From positions 310,001 to 374,000 of the forward strand of contig CAVURM010000001.1 in assembly GCA_963743875.1 (NCBI GenBank): 64,000 nucleotides of DNA, in the 5' to 3' direction. The DNA comes from RHKX01 sp963743875 (GTDB taxonomy: Bacteria > Actinomycetota > Thermoleophilia > Solirubrobacterales > 70-9). Shown one piece after another: positions 54,452 through 64,000 of this stretch (position 1 is the stretch's first letter; every line of letters starts with the position of its first letter). A program made the translations under genes and the position numbers. The notes below the pieces were generated by a model. The model searched no databases. It saw nothing but the letters and a program-made list of their open reading frames with translations, and was not told where the DNA came from.

Positions 54452-54731
54452 AGGGAGCTCTAAAACGGCTCTCTCTCGGCTTCGGCCGAAGGGGAGCCAG
54501 GAGTCCGTCGCCAGACCTCGGTCTGCCGGCGATCCTGAAATGTCGACTGGACTCGATCGCGCAAGGACTTGTCCTTGCCGAAGTGCTGCTCAGTTCTCAG
54601 AGACCGCGTGGCGGGAATCCCCCGCCGGCCGTCCTCAGCGAAGCTTGAAAACTGCACAATGGCCAACATTGAAATATGATGGGTAATTAAGAACCTCATC
54701 GGTGAATTATGCAAACGCCGATGAGCTCACC
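54452..54731 (+). other. 16S-23S spacer without tRNA genes
   Basis: About 280 bp. Contains the 3' half of the 16S processing stem (54583-54604) and the 5' half of the 23S stem (GCTTGAAAACTGCAC, 54643-54657). No tRNA-Ile or tRNA-Ala cloverleaf is present. Confidence 0.8.
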
Positions 54732-57738
<3,007 letters not shown>

Positions 57739-57843
57739 TTTTCTTTTTTACCTCGTTGGCCTGCGTGCAGTTTTCAAGCCTCGCCGGATGGCGAGGTGGT
57801 TCATCGCCTCGGTGACGGATCACCTCCGTGGGCTCTACCGTTT

Positions 57844-57957
57844 TCGGTGGCAATAGCGAGGGGGACACACCTCTTCCCATTCCGAACAGAGCCGTTAAGC
57901 CCTTCAGCGCCGATGGTACTTGGTGGGAAACCGCCTGGGAGAGTAGGTCGCCGCCGA
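57844..57957 (+). rRNA. rrf: 5S ribosomal RNA
   Basis: TCGGTGGC at the 5' end pairs with GCCGCCGA at the 3' end; CCATTCCGAACAGAGCCGTTAAGCCC and GGGAGAGTAGGTCG are the standard 5S segments. About 114 nt; the mature ends may differ by one or two bases. Confidence 0.95.
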
Positions 57958-57976
57958 TTCTTACCGAAACGAACTC

Positions 57977-58006
57977 GACCCACGCAGCCTCAGGGCGGCG
58001 TGGGTC
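57977..58006 (+). terminator. rRNA operon terminator
   Basis: Perfect 9-bp arms GACCCACGC (57977-57985) and GCGTGGGTC (57998-58006) with a 12-nt loop, followed by TTGGTCGTTCT, 20 nt after 5S. Confidence 0.7.
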
Positions 58007-58046
58007 TTGGTCGTTCTGGGGTGCCATCGGCCTGTCGCCGAGCTGT

Positions 58047-58604
58047 TCAGGGCAGGAGTTGTTGAAGCCCGCCGCTCCCGGTGAAGTCCTCGAGCCCGGG
58101 AATCTCGATATCCGTGAAGCTTCCGAGCTCCTCGATCAGCCCCTGAACGGAATCGTCGTCGGAGAGGGCCTGCAGGCCGCTGATCGCCGGACCGACGGGG
58201 GCGTAGCGAGCGATCTGTCGGAGGATCGATTCCTCCAGGCCGTCGATCGTGCCGGCCTCCGCGGCGTCGTCGACGGCGCGCTCGAGGCCGGCCCTGACGG
58301 CGTCGTCGACGGCATCGGAGTCGATGTCGTGGGCGGCCGCGAAGTCTGCGGTCGACTCCTCGCTCGCCAGCGCCAGGGTGAGCTCCTCGCGACTGACGTG
58401 CAGCTCGCAGGCCGCCCCGTCGAGACCGGATAGGGCGATTCCCTCGAAGATGCCTCGTTCGTCGAGGATGCTCTGGTCTCGGGTCTGGCATGGATCCTCG
58501 ATGGTCGCCGGCTCGTAGCTGCCGCCGCCGAAGGCGACGTAGACGCCGATCAGCCCGATCGAGGCAGCCAACGCCGCTAGTGGTGCTCTGCTGCGTTCGC
58601 CCAT
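58047..58604 (-). CDS. Secreted or anchored protein of unknown function
   Basis: A 185-residue protein. One N-terminal hydrophobic segment (APLAALAASIGLIGVYVAFGG) is a signal anchor or signal peptide. The rest is acidic and helical, with two cysteines (DPCQTRD and AACELHV) that could pair. No family recognised. It overlaps the 3' end of the MFS gene by 28 bp and is therefore translated from the same mRNA, suggesting that it partners or is co-regulated with the exporter. Confidence 0.7.
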   Translation of the reverse strand: MGERSRAPLAALAASIGLIGVYVAFGGGSYEPATIEDPCQTRDQSILDERGIFEGIALSGLDGAACELHVSREELTLALASEESTADFAAAHDIDSDAVDDAVRAGLERAVDDAAEAGTIDGLEESILRQIARYAPVGPAISGLQALSDDDSVQGLIEELGSFTDIEIPGLEDFTGSGGLQQLLP

Positions 58605-59956
58605 CGGGCGCCTCCGTCTGTGGTTCCCAGCCGAGCGATCGGAATCAGCGCGAGCGCGGCGAGCGCGGCCGCCGCCAGGAAGGGCCAGCTGAAGGCGCTG
58701 GTTGCCGCACGCTCGAGTTGGTCATCGATGTCGGCCTCAAGCTGAGCGTAGGCCTGCTCCTCGCCGCTGGGACCCTCGACGGCATCGAAGGCCGGTCCGA
58801 TCTCGGGCAGGCGACCGTCGGCGAGGTCGATCTGCTCGGCAAGCGCTGCGGCCAACGACACCTTCGTGTCCGCGGGAAGCGGGGCGTCCAGCAGGAGCGC
58901 CGTGGTCGAGTCGGTGGCTGCCTCCTGCTGAGAGGTGAGTTGGGCCGACAAGAGCGGGGCGAGGATCACGATGCCGACCACGATGCCTGCATGCCGAGCC
59001 GCGATCGTCGTGGCCGCCCGCGATCCATCGGGGTCGTGGCCGCCGATTGCCGAGATCGTGAGAACCGGGAGGGCGAGGGCGAGGCCGATCCCGATCAGCA
59101 ACTGCGGCTGCAGGGTCAGGGCCCAGGATGCACCCGGAAGGACGCCGAGGGCCGCCAGCCCACCGACGATCGCGATTCCTCCGGCGAGGGCGGCAGAGCC
59201 TGGTGGCCCCGCGCGTCGAGCGACCCAGCGGGCGGCAAATGCCGCAACCGGTATCGCCGAAACGGTCGCCGCGGCGCCGATCGCTGACATTCCCCAACCC
59301 TCGGTGAGTAGCACGACGAGGAGAAAGAGGGCACCGGTCAGTCCGGCCGAGAGCAGGGCGAGACCCACCTCGGGCCGCAGGTCGAACGAGGCGGACGGAC
59401 CGGGCTCCGGCGGCTCCGGGCGGGGCATCGTCGAGATCGGGATCAGCAGGAGGAGTGGGATCTGAAGGTAGAAGATGGATTGCCAGTCGAGGATCTGTGT
59501 GAGCACTCCGCCCAGCGCCGGCCCTAGGGCCACCCCGATGGTCGCGGCGGCCCCCCAGACGGGAGCGGCCGATTCATGGGAGCCATGAAGGCGTGCGAGG
59601 GATTCGATCGCACACGCCACCACGAGCGCACCGCCGGCCGCCTGGAGGACTCGGGCGCCGATCAGGGAGACCTCGTCGCCGGACGCCGCGCAGCCGATCG
59701 ATGCGACGACGAAGATCCCCAGCCCGACCGACCAGCCCGACCGGGGATGGTTGCGAGCGATTCGCACCGCGGGGAGGATCAGGAGGGCCAGCACGACGTT
59801 GAAGGCCGTCAGCACCCAGGAAACACCGATCACCGTCGCGTCGTACTCCTGGAGGATGCTCGGTAGGGCCAGGGTGACGATCGAAGAGTCCGCCAGCACG
59901 ATGCCAACGGTCAGCGCGAGGCAGACCTCGATCACCCGTGTCGGTCTCGACGCCAT
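58577..59956 (-). CDS. MFS multidrug exporter, DHA2-like
   Basis: A 459-residue transporter with about 12-14 membrane segments. VLADSSIVTLALPSILQEYDAT (motif D1 region), SWVLTAFNVVLALLILPAVRIA, RVLQAAGGALVVACAIESLA and PALGGVLTQILDWQSIFYLQIPLLLL (motif C) are the DHA2 pattern. A late loop of about 90 residues (DSTTALLLDAPLPADTKVS ... DQLERAAT) lies before the last helix, resembling the extracytoplasmic loop of EmrB-like members. Substrate unknown. ATG 59956 is divergent from the M28 peptidase. Confidence 0.85.
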   Translation of the reverse strand: MASRPTRVIEVCLALTVGIVLADSSIVTLALPSILQEYDATVIGVSWVLTAFNVVLALLILPAVRIARNHPRSGWSVGLGIFVVASIGCAASGDEVSLIGARVLQAAGGALVVACAIESLARLHGSHESAAPVWGAAATIGVALGPALGGVLTQILDWQSIFYLQIPLLLLIPISTMPRPEPPEPGPSASFDLRPEVGLALLSAGLTGALFLLVVLLTEGWGMSAIGAAATVSAIPVAAFAARWVARRAGPPGSAALAGGIAIVGGLAALGVLPGASWALTLQPQLLIGIGLALALPVLTISAIGGHDPDGSRAATTIAARHAGIVVGIVILAPLLSAQLTSQQEAATDSTTALLLDAPLPADTKVSLAAALAEQIDLADGRLPEIGPAFDAVEGPSGEEQAYAQLEADIDDQLERAATSAFSWPFLAAAALAALALIPIARLGTTDGGARWANAAEHH

Positions 59957-59995
59957 GCCCGGAGAGGATCGCAGGGGTGCCGCCCGGAAGGCGCC

Positions 59996-60001
59996 TAGGA
60001 T
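59996..60001 (+). promoter_or_regulatory. -10 element, leaderless arrangement
   Basis: TAGGAT ends 6 nt before the ATG at 60008 of the M28 peptidase gene, in the 51-bp gap to the divergent MFS gene. Confidence 0.4.
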
Positions 60002-60007
60002 GAGCCG

Positions 60008-61186
60008 ATGGCATCCGAGAACCTGACGAACTCGAGCGATCTCGATGTTGCGATGGGGGTGATCAGGGGCCTGTCATGCGATATCGGCGGGCGTCGCCCG
60101 ACCGGACCTGGGGAGCGGCGTGCGGCTGATCTGTTGGCCGCCGAGCTTGGCGGCCACGGCGTCCGGGCGCGACTTGAGGAGTTCGCCGGCTACTCGAGCT
60201 TCGCCCAGCCGTTCGCGATCCTGTTGGCCCTCGCCGCCGCCCCGGTGCTCGTCCCGCGCACCCTCCGGCGGACCAGGGTCGCAATGGCGCTCGCCGCCGC
60301 GGTGGGTTTGGTCAGCGAGGGGTCGCTCATGCGGGCGCCGCTCACCAGACTCCTGTCGCGTCGCAGCAGCCGGAACGTCGTGGCCGAGATCGAGTCATCC
60401 GGAGCGACCGAGCGGACGCTCTGTCTGGTCGCTCACATGGATACCTCCCGGAGTGGGCTCCTGTTCCATCCACGGGTGGTGGGGTGGATGTCGCGCTGGA
60501 TCAGCGCCAACAGCCTGCTCGTGCTGGCCGCAGCAGCCCTGGAGCCGTTCGCGAGCCGTTCGCGAGCCGTTCGCTCGTTCCTCGCGGCCGCGAGAGCCTG
60601 GCTCCTCGCCGGGCTGGGGGTGCTGGCTGAGCGGGAGATTCGCGGCGTCGACGTGCCCGGCGCCAACGACAATGCCTCGGGTTGCGGCGTCGTCCTGTCC
60701 CTCGCAGCCCGGATTGCTGCGGAGCCGCTCGCCTCGACCAGAATCGTCGTTCTGATCACTGGCTGCGAGGAATCGGGGACGCTGGGCGCGAGGGCGTTTC
60801 GCGATTCCCACGACACCGAGGGCTGGATGTTTCTCAACTTCGACAACGTCGGCGGCCCCGGAAGCGTCCGATTCCTGCGCCGCGAGGGCGTGATCGCCAA
60901 GTGGGACGCGGACCCGGGCATGATCGCGGCGGCGGGCGAAGTGGCCGTGCGAAGGGGGGACCTGCGAATGGCGGCCGAGGATTCCCCGGCGGGTCTGACC
61001 TACGACAGCAGTCCGATCCATGCCGCTGGCGGCAGGGCGCTGACGATCAGCGTCCAGGACGGCTTCATTCCCGACCTCCACCGGCCGACGGACGTCTACG
61101 AGAACGTCGATCCCGACGGCGTCAGGCGAACCCTTGAGGCCGGGGCCGAACTCGTCGCCGCGATCGATCGCGGCGACGCGGATTGA
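60008..61186 (+). CDS. M28-family metallopeptidase with membrane segments
   Basis: A 392-residue zinc aminopeptidase-like protein. Metal ligands in order: His in LVAHMDTSRSG, Asp in GANDNASGCGVVL, Glu pair in TGCEESGTLGA, Asp in NFDNVGGPG, and the late His in IPDLHRPTDVYENVD. Two hydrophobic stretches (residues about 70-105 and 165-205) interrupt the fold and could anchor it to the membrane. No signal peptide at the N-terminus. An 11-bp tandem repeat lies inside (60543-60574). Substrate unknown. Confidence 0.85.
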   Translation: MASENLTNSSDLDVAMGVIRGLSCDIGGRRPTGPGERRAADLLAAELGGHGVRARLEEFAGYSSFAQPFAILLALAAAPVLVPRTLRRTRVAMALAAAVGLVSEGSLMRAPLTRLLSRRSSRNVVAEIESSGATERTLCLVAHMDTSRSGLLFHPRVVGWMSRWISANSLLVLAAAALEPFASRSRAVRSFLAAARAWLLAGLGVLAEREIRGVDVPGANDNASGCGVVLSLAARIAAEPLASTRIVVLITGCEESGTLGARAFRDSHDTEGWMFLNFDNVGGPGSVRFLRREGVIAKWDADPGMIAAAGEVAVRRGDLRMAAEDSPAGLTYDSSPIHAAGGRALTISVQDGFIPDLHRPTDVYENVDPDGVRRTLEAGAELVAAIDRGDAD

Positions 61187-61199
61187 GATCCGGCGTCGT

Positions 61200-61499
61200 T
61201 CAGTCGCGAGTGCTGCCGGCCGTGGCGCAACGCGCCGGCCACTGCCACTCACAACCCGGACGACGCGACTGCCGAGGGGCCTCCCAAGCGTCACGGGACT
61301 CACTCCGAGTCCTGCGCTTGCTCCCCTCGCAGTCGGCCATCGCCGTGCCGCCCGCCTCATGGCACTCGAGCCCATACTGGCCGAGCGTCAGCAGGTCGAT
61401 CGCCAAGTCGATCCGATCGGCAACCCGGTTGATCGCCGTGACGCCGAATGCCCGCCCTGGATGGCGGAGGCGCCTCTGTGTCTGTGCTGCTTCATTCAT
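61200..61499 (-). CDS. Small unrecognised protein behind a LexA-box-like site
   Basis: A 99-residue frame starting MNEAAQTQRRLRHP. Residues about 18-48 (FGVTAINRVADRIDLAIDLL) look like a regular amphipathic helical region; the C-terminal 35 residues are Arg/Ser-rich and less convincing. No family recognised. A -10-like TATCTT ends 8 nt before the ATG and an SOS-box-like palindrome lies over the -35 region. It is downstream of dnaE2 on the same strand. Alternatively the 470-bp region from 61187 to 61657 is a decayed gene. Confidence 0.45.
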   Translation of the reverse strand: MNEAAQTQRRLRHPGRAFGVTAINRVADRIDLAIDLLTLGQYGLECHEAGGTAMADCEGSKRRTRSESRDAWEAPRQSRRPGCEWQWPARCATAGSTRD

Positions 61500-61527
61500 T
61501 GCTGGGGAAGATAGGAAGCGTCCCGGA

Positions 61528-61541
61528 CGTACACATGTTCG
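61528..61541. promoter_or_regulatory. LexA (SOS) box-like site
   Basis: CGTACACATGTTCG differs from the Gram-positive/actinobacterial SOS box CGAAC-N4-GTTCG by one base. It is 29 bp upstream of the start codon of the small minus-strand gene and would block its promoter. Confidence 0.55.
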
Positions 61542-61657
61542 TGCAATGGAAGTTGCATCCGCGGCGTGGGCCGGACGACCCACCCGGGACCAGGCCTGCG
61601 GCCTAGTTTGGGGACGGTCCCGTCTGCGCCGCCCGGCCCTCGTTTTTCGAGGTTTCC

Positions 61658-64000
61658 CTAGCGGCCACGACGTCCAAAGGAGTGGGCGATGGGGAGGACC
61701 GCGTCGAGGTCGCTGAGATCCCCGGGCGTCTGCGTCGCTTTTTCTGATGATCGCTCGATCGTGTGGACATCGGCAAGGGGGATGTCCGGACGTTCGATCT
61801 GATGGGCGGCGGTCGCGACGACGTTGATCACGCCCTCTCGCCGTTCGAGGCGGCCGGCGATCGTGACCAGCGAGGCGGTGCGAACGGTCAGCCGATGGCG
61901 CTCGTAGACCGGCGGTGTGACGATCACGTTGGCGACCCCCGTCTCGTCCTCGATCAGTAGGAACATCACGCCCTTCGCGGTTGCCGGCCGCTGGCGAGCG
62001 ACGAGCAGGCCCGCGACGACGAGCTCGCTCCCGTCGCGAATCCGCTCGAGCGCCGCGCAGGTGACGGTGCGGGGATCGAGATCGCCGCGCAGCAACGTCA
62101 GCGGGTGCTGGTCAAGCGCGATTCCGTAGGCGCCGTAATCAGCCGTGACCTGCTCCCAGGGCGTCTGCTGGGGGAGGCTGGGGGCGGGGGGGGCCGCGAG
62201 CGGTAGCGAGAGCTGCTCCCCCTCGGGCCTGCGGACCGAGCCCGGGGCGACCCCGAGCCGCCAGAGCGGCACCCGACGCCGATCGCCCCTGGAGGCGGGG
62301 TCCTCTCCTGCCAGCTCACCGCAGGCACCGGCCCAGGCAAGCCGCTCGAGCCCCTCCCGGCCGGCACCCGATCGCGATGCCAGCTCGCCCAGTTCCCCAT
62401 ATGGGCCGTCCCGAAGTCGCTCGGCGACGACCGCCTCGGCATCCCGGTCCGACAGTCCCTTCACGTATCCGAGCCCGATTCTGACCGCGAGTGCGGCTCC
62501 CTCGTCCCCCGTCCGCTCGACCAGGCACAGCACCCCACTGCGGTTCACGTCGGGGCCCAGCACCTCGATGCCGCGCCGCTGCGCCTCGTGCACCAGGGCG
62601 TCGGGCGGGTAGAAGCCCATCGGCTGCTCGTTGAGCAGCGCGCAGAGGAACTCCGGCCCGTAGTGAACGCGCAGCCAGGTCGACTGATAGGCGAGCAGTC
62701 CGAACGCCGCCGCATGGGATTTCGGGAAGCCGAAGCCCGAGAAGCCGTGGATCTGGCTGAAGACGCGCTCGGCGACTTCGAGGTCGACGCCCCTGGCGAT
62801 CGCTCCCTCGATGAAGCGGTCGCGGTGTGAGTGCATCGCCTCCTCCGAGCGCTTGCGGCTCATCGCCCGGCGCAGGCCCTCGGCCTCCCCGGAACTGAAG
62901 CCGGCCAGCGCCATCGCCACCTGGATCACCTGATCCTGGAAGACGATCGCGCCGAGCGTATCGGCGAGGATCGGCGCGAGGCTGGGGTGTTCGTAGGGGA
63001 CCTCGTAGTCGGGGTCCTCGCGCAGCAGTCGTCGGCGCTCGAGGTACGGATGAACCGCGCCGCCCTGGATCGGGCCGGGCCTGACGATCGCAACCTGCAC
63101 CGTCAGGTCCTCGATGTTCTCGGGCCGCGATCGCGGCAGCATCTGCATCTGGGCGCGGCTCTCGATCTGGAAGACGCCGGTCGTCTCGGCGGCCCGGATC
63201 CGTCGGTAGACCTCGGGGTCGTCGAGCGGGATCCGGGAGAGGTCGATCCGCTCCGAGCGGACCCGGGCGATCTCGGTCACGGTGCGCTCGACGGCGGAGA
63301 GCATCCCGAGGCCCAATAGATCAATTTTCAGGAAGCCGGCATCGGCGCAGGAATCCTTGTCCCACTGGGCGATCTGTCGACCCTCCATCGCAGCCGGCAC
63401 GACCGGGCAGAGATCGGTCAGCGGCTGGGTCGAGAGCACCATGCCGCCGGGGTGCTGGGAGGGGTGGCGGGGGAGGCCGTAGGCGTCGGAGAGCAGCTTC
63501 TGCAGGGATTGCCATCGCGACGAGGTGCCGACGATCTGAGCCTCCTCGTAGTGGCTCGTCGATCTCGCCACCCGTTCGATCTCCCCCGACGGCAGGCCCA
63601 GAACCTTGCCGAAATCCCGAATCGCGCCCTTCGACCGGTAGGTGGGAAAAGCGGCGACCAGGGCCGATCGGTCGGTCCCGTAGCGCTTGTGGATCCGCGG
63701 GATCAGCCGTTCACGGATGTCACGGGGGAAGTCGAGGTCGATGTCGGGGGCGTCCGTGATCTCGTCGTTGAGGAAGCGCCCGAGGAACAGGCCGGCCTTG
63801 ATCGGATCGACGTGGGAGAGGCCGGTCAGATAACAGACGACCGAGCTGACGCTTGAGCCCCGACCCCGGCCCGGAGGCAGCAGGGCCCGGGCGCTGTCGG
63901 GCCCGCGGACCTCGACCGCGACCTCGCGGGCGAGCTCGAGCAGGTCGCGATGGAGCAGGAAGAAGCCGGAGAGGCGGAGGCCCGAGATCAGGTTCAGCTC
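61658..64000 (-). CDS. dnaE2: Error-prone DNA polymerase DnaE2 (ImuC), 5' end outside the window
   Basis: The last 780 residues of a PolIII-alpha-like polymerase used in damage-induced mutagenesis with ImuA/ImuB. The frame is open to the window edge. Catalytic Asp residues are in APDIDLDFPRDIRE and FLKIDLLGLGML; PGRGRGSSVSSVVCYLTGL, QHPGGMVLS, VQVAIVRPGPIQGGAVHPYL, FQDQVIQVAM and GFPKSHAAAFG are C-family motifs. The end (VMFLLIEDETGVANVIVTPPVYERHR ... LERREGVINVVA) is the short OB-fold tail of DnaE2, without the longer tail of replicative DnaE1. An internal ATG at 63571 is not the start. Confidence 0.92.
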   Translation of the reverse strand, partial: ELNLISGLRLSGFFLLHRDLLELAREVAVEVRGPDSARALLPPGRGRGSSVSSVVCYLTGLSHVDPIKAGLFLGRFLNDEITDAPDIDLDFPRDIRERLIPRIHKRYGTDRSALVAAFPTYRSKGAIRDFGKVLGLPSGEIERVARSTSHYEEAQIVGTSSRWQSLQKLLSDAYGLPRHPSQHPGGMVLSTQPLTDLCPVVPAAMEGRQIAQWDKDSCADAGFLKIDLLGLGMLSAVERTVTEIARVRSERIDLSRIPLDDPEVYRRIRAAETTGVFQIESRAQMQMLPRSRPENIEDLTVQVAIVRPGPIQGGAVHPYLERRRLLREDPDYEVPYEHPSLAPILADTLGAIVFQDQVIQVAMALAGFSSGEAEGLRRAMSRKRSEEAMHSHRDRFIEGAIARGVDLEVAERVFSQIHGFSGFGFPKSHAAAFGLLAYQSTWLRVHYGPEFLCALLNEQPMGFYPPDALVHEAQRRGIEVLGPDVNRSGVLCLVERTGDEGAALAVRIGLGYVKGLSDRDAEAVVAERLRDGPYGELGELASRSGAGREGLERLAWAGACGELAGEDPASRGDRRRVPLWRLGVAPGSVRRPEGEQLSLPLAAPPAPSLPQQTPWEQVTADYGAYGIALDQHPLTLLRGDLDPRTVTCAALERIRDGSELVVAGLLVARQRPATAKGVMFLLIEDETGVANVIVTPPVYERHRLTVRTASLVTIAGRLERREGVINVVATAAHQIERPDIPLADVHTIERSSEKATQTPGDLSDLDAVLPIAHSFGRRGR

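Noticed and set aside
54452..54731. tRNA-Ile or tRNA-Ala in the rRNA spacer
   Set aside because: No TTCRANNC T-loop or acceptor stem in the spacer.
61638..61652. Terminator of dnaE2 (CCTCG-TTTTT-CGAGG)
   Set aside because: Five-base-pair stem with the T-run in the loop, not after it; too weak to call.

Overview
The window is high-GC DNA with very short intergenic gaps, about fifty protein genes, one complete rRNA operon and no tRNA gene, prophage, insertion sequence or CRISPR array that I can see. The gene set (menaquinone pathway, GatCAB, DnaE2-type polymerase, AI-2E/PerM permease, DUF4389 membrane protein) and the 16S sequence point to a deep-branching actinobacterium, most likely class Thermoleophilia (Solirubrobacterales-like). 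The 23S gene appears to lack the roughly 100-nt domain III insertion of most Actinobacteria, which fits that placement. The lineage is inferred from features, not from a search.

Layout. 0-6 kb: an HDOD-LuxR regulator convergent with an atypical response regulator, a cysteine-free Rrf2 repressor, NhaA, then cysK-cysE. 6-15 kb: PcrA/UvrD helicase, FolD, a small membrane protein, gatCAB and a type II NADH dehydrogenase. 15-18 kb: ilvBN. 17-26 kb: menaquinone genes menF, then menB-menA-menC-menD on the minus strand, divergent from menE. 26-46 kb: the rest of the branched-chain amino acid genes (ilvC, leuA, leuCD, leuB, ilvE, cimA) mixed with serine synthesis (class V aminotransferase, serA), a cupin, a DUF4389 protein, a quinone oxidoreductase and membrane proteins. 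46-52.6 kb: DegT-family aminotransferase, argH, 3-methyladenine glycosylase, a class A penicillin-binding protein and tyrS. 52.6-58 kb: 16S-23S-5S. 58-64 kb: an MFS exporter pair, an M28 peptidase, a small SOS-box gene and the 3' part of dnaE2.

How the genes work together. SerA and the class V aminotransferase make serine; CysE and CysK turn it into cysteine. IlvBN/IlvC/IlvE, LeuABCD and CimA cover most of Val/Leu/Ile synthesis, with CimA supplying 2-oxobutyrate from pyruvate rather than threonine; IlvD is not in the window. MenF/D/C/E/B/A take chorismate to demethylmenaquinone, a quinone class that the type II NADH dehydrogenase can reduce. Both ilvC and leuB carry a reading-frame break, so either the assembly has errors or the genes are damaged.

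Most interesting signals: (1) a leucine-rich leader peptide before leuA whose Leu codons are exactly complementary to the leuA Shine-Dalgarno region; (2) mutually exclusive hairpins before cimA, after a short Ile-Ile-containing reading frame; (3) a dispersed hairpin repeat beginning with TAGATAACTC exactly at the stop codons of three unrelated genes, with co-varying stems; (4) a LexA-box-like site over the promoter of a small unrecognised gene downstream of dnaE2; (5) many promoters whose -10 element lies only 6-9 nt before the start codon, implying leaderless transcripts.
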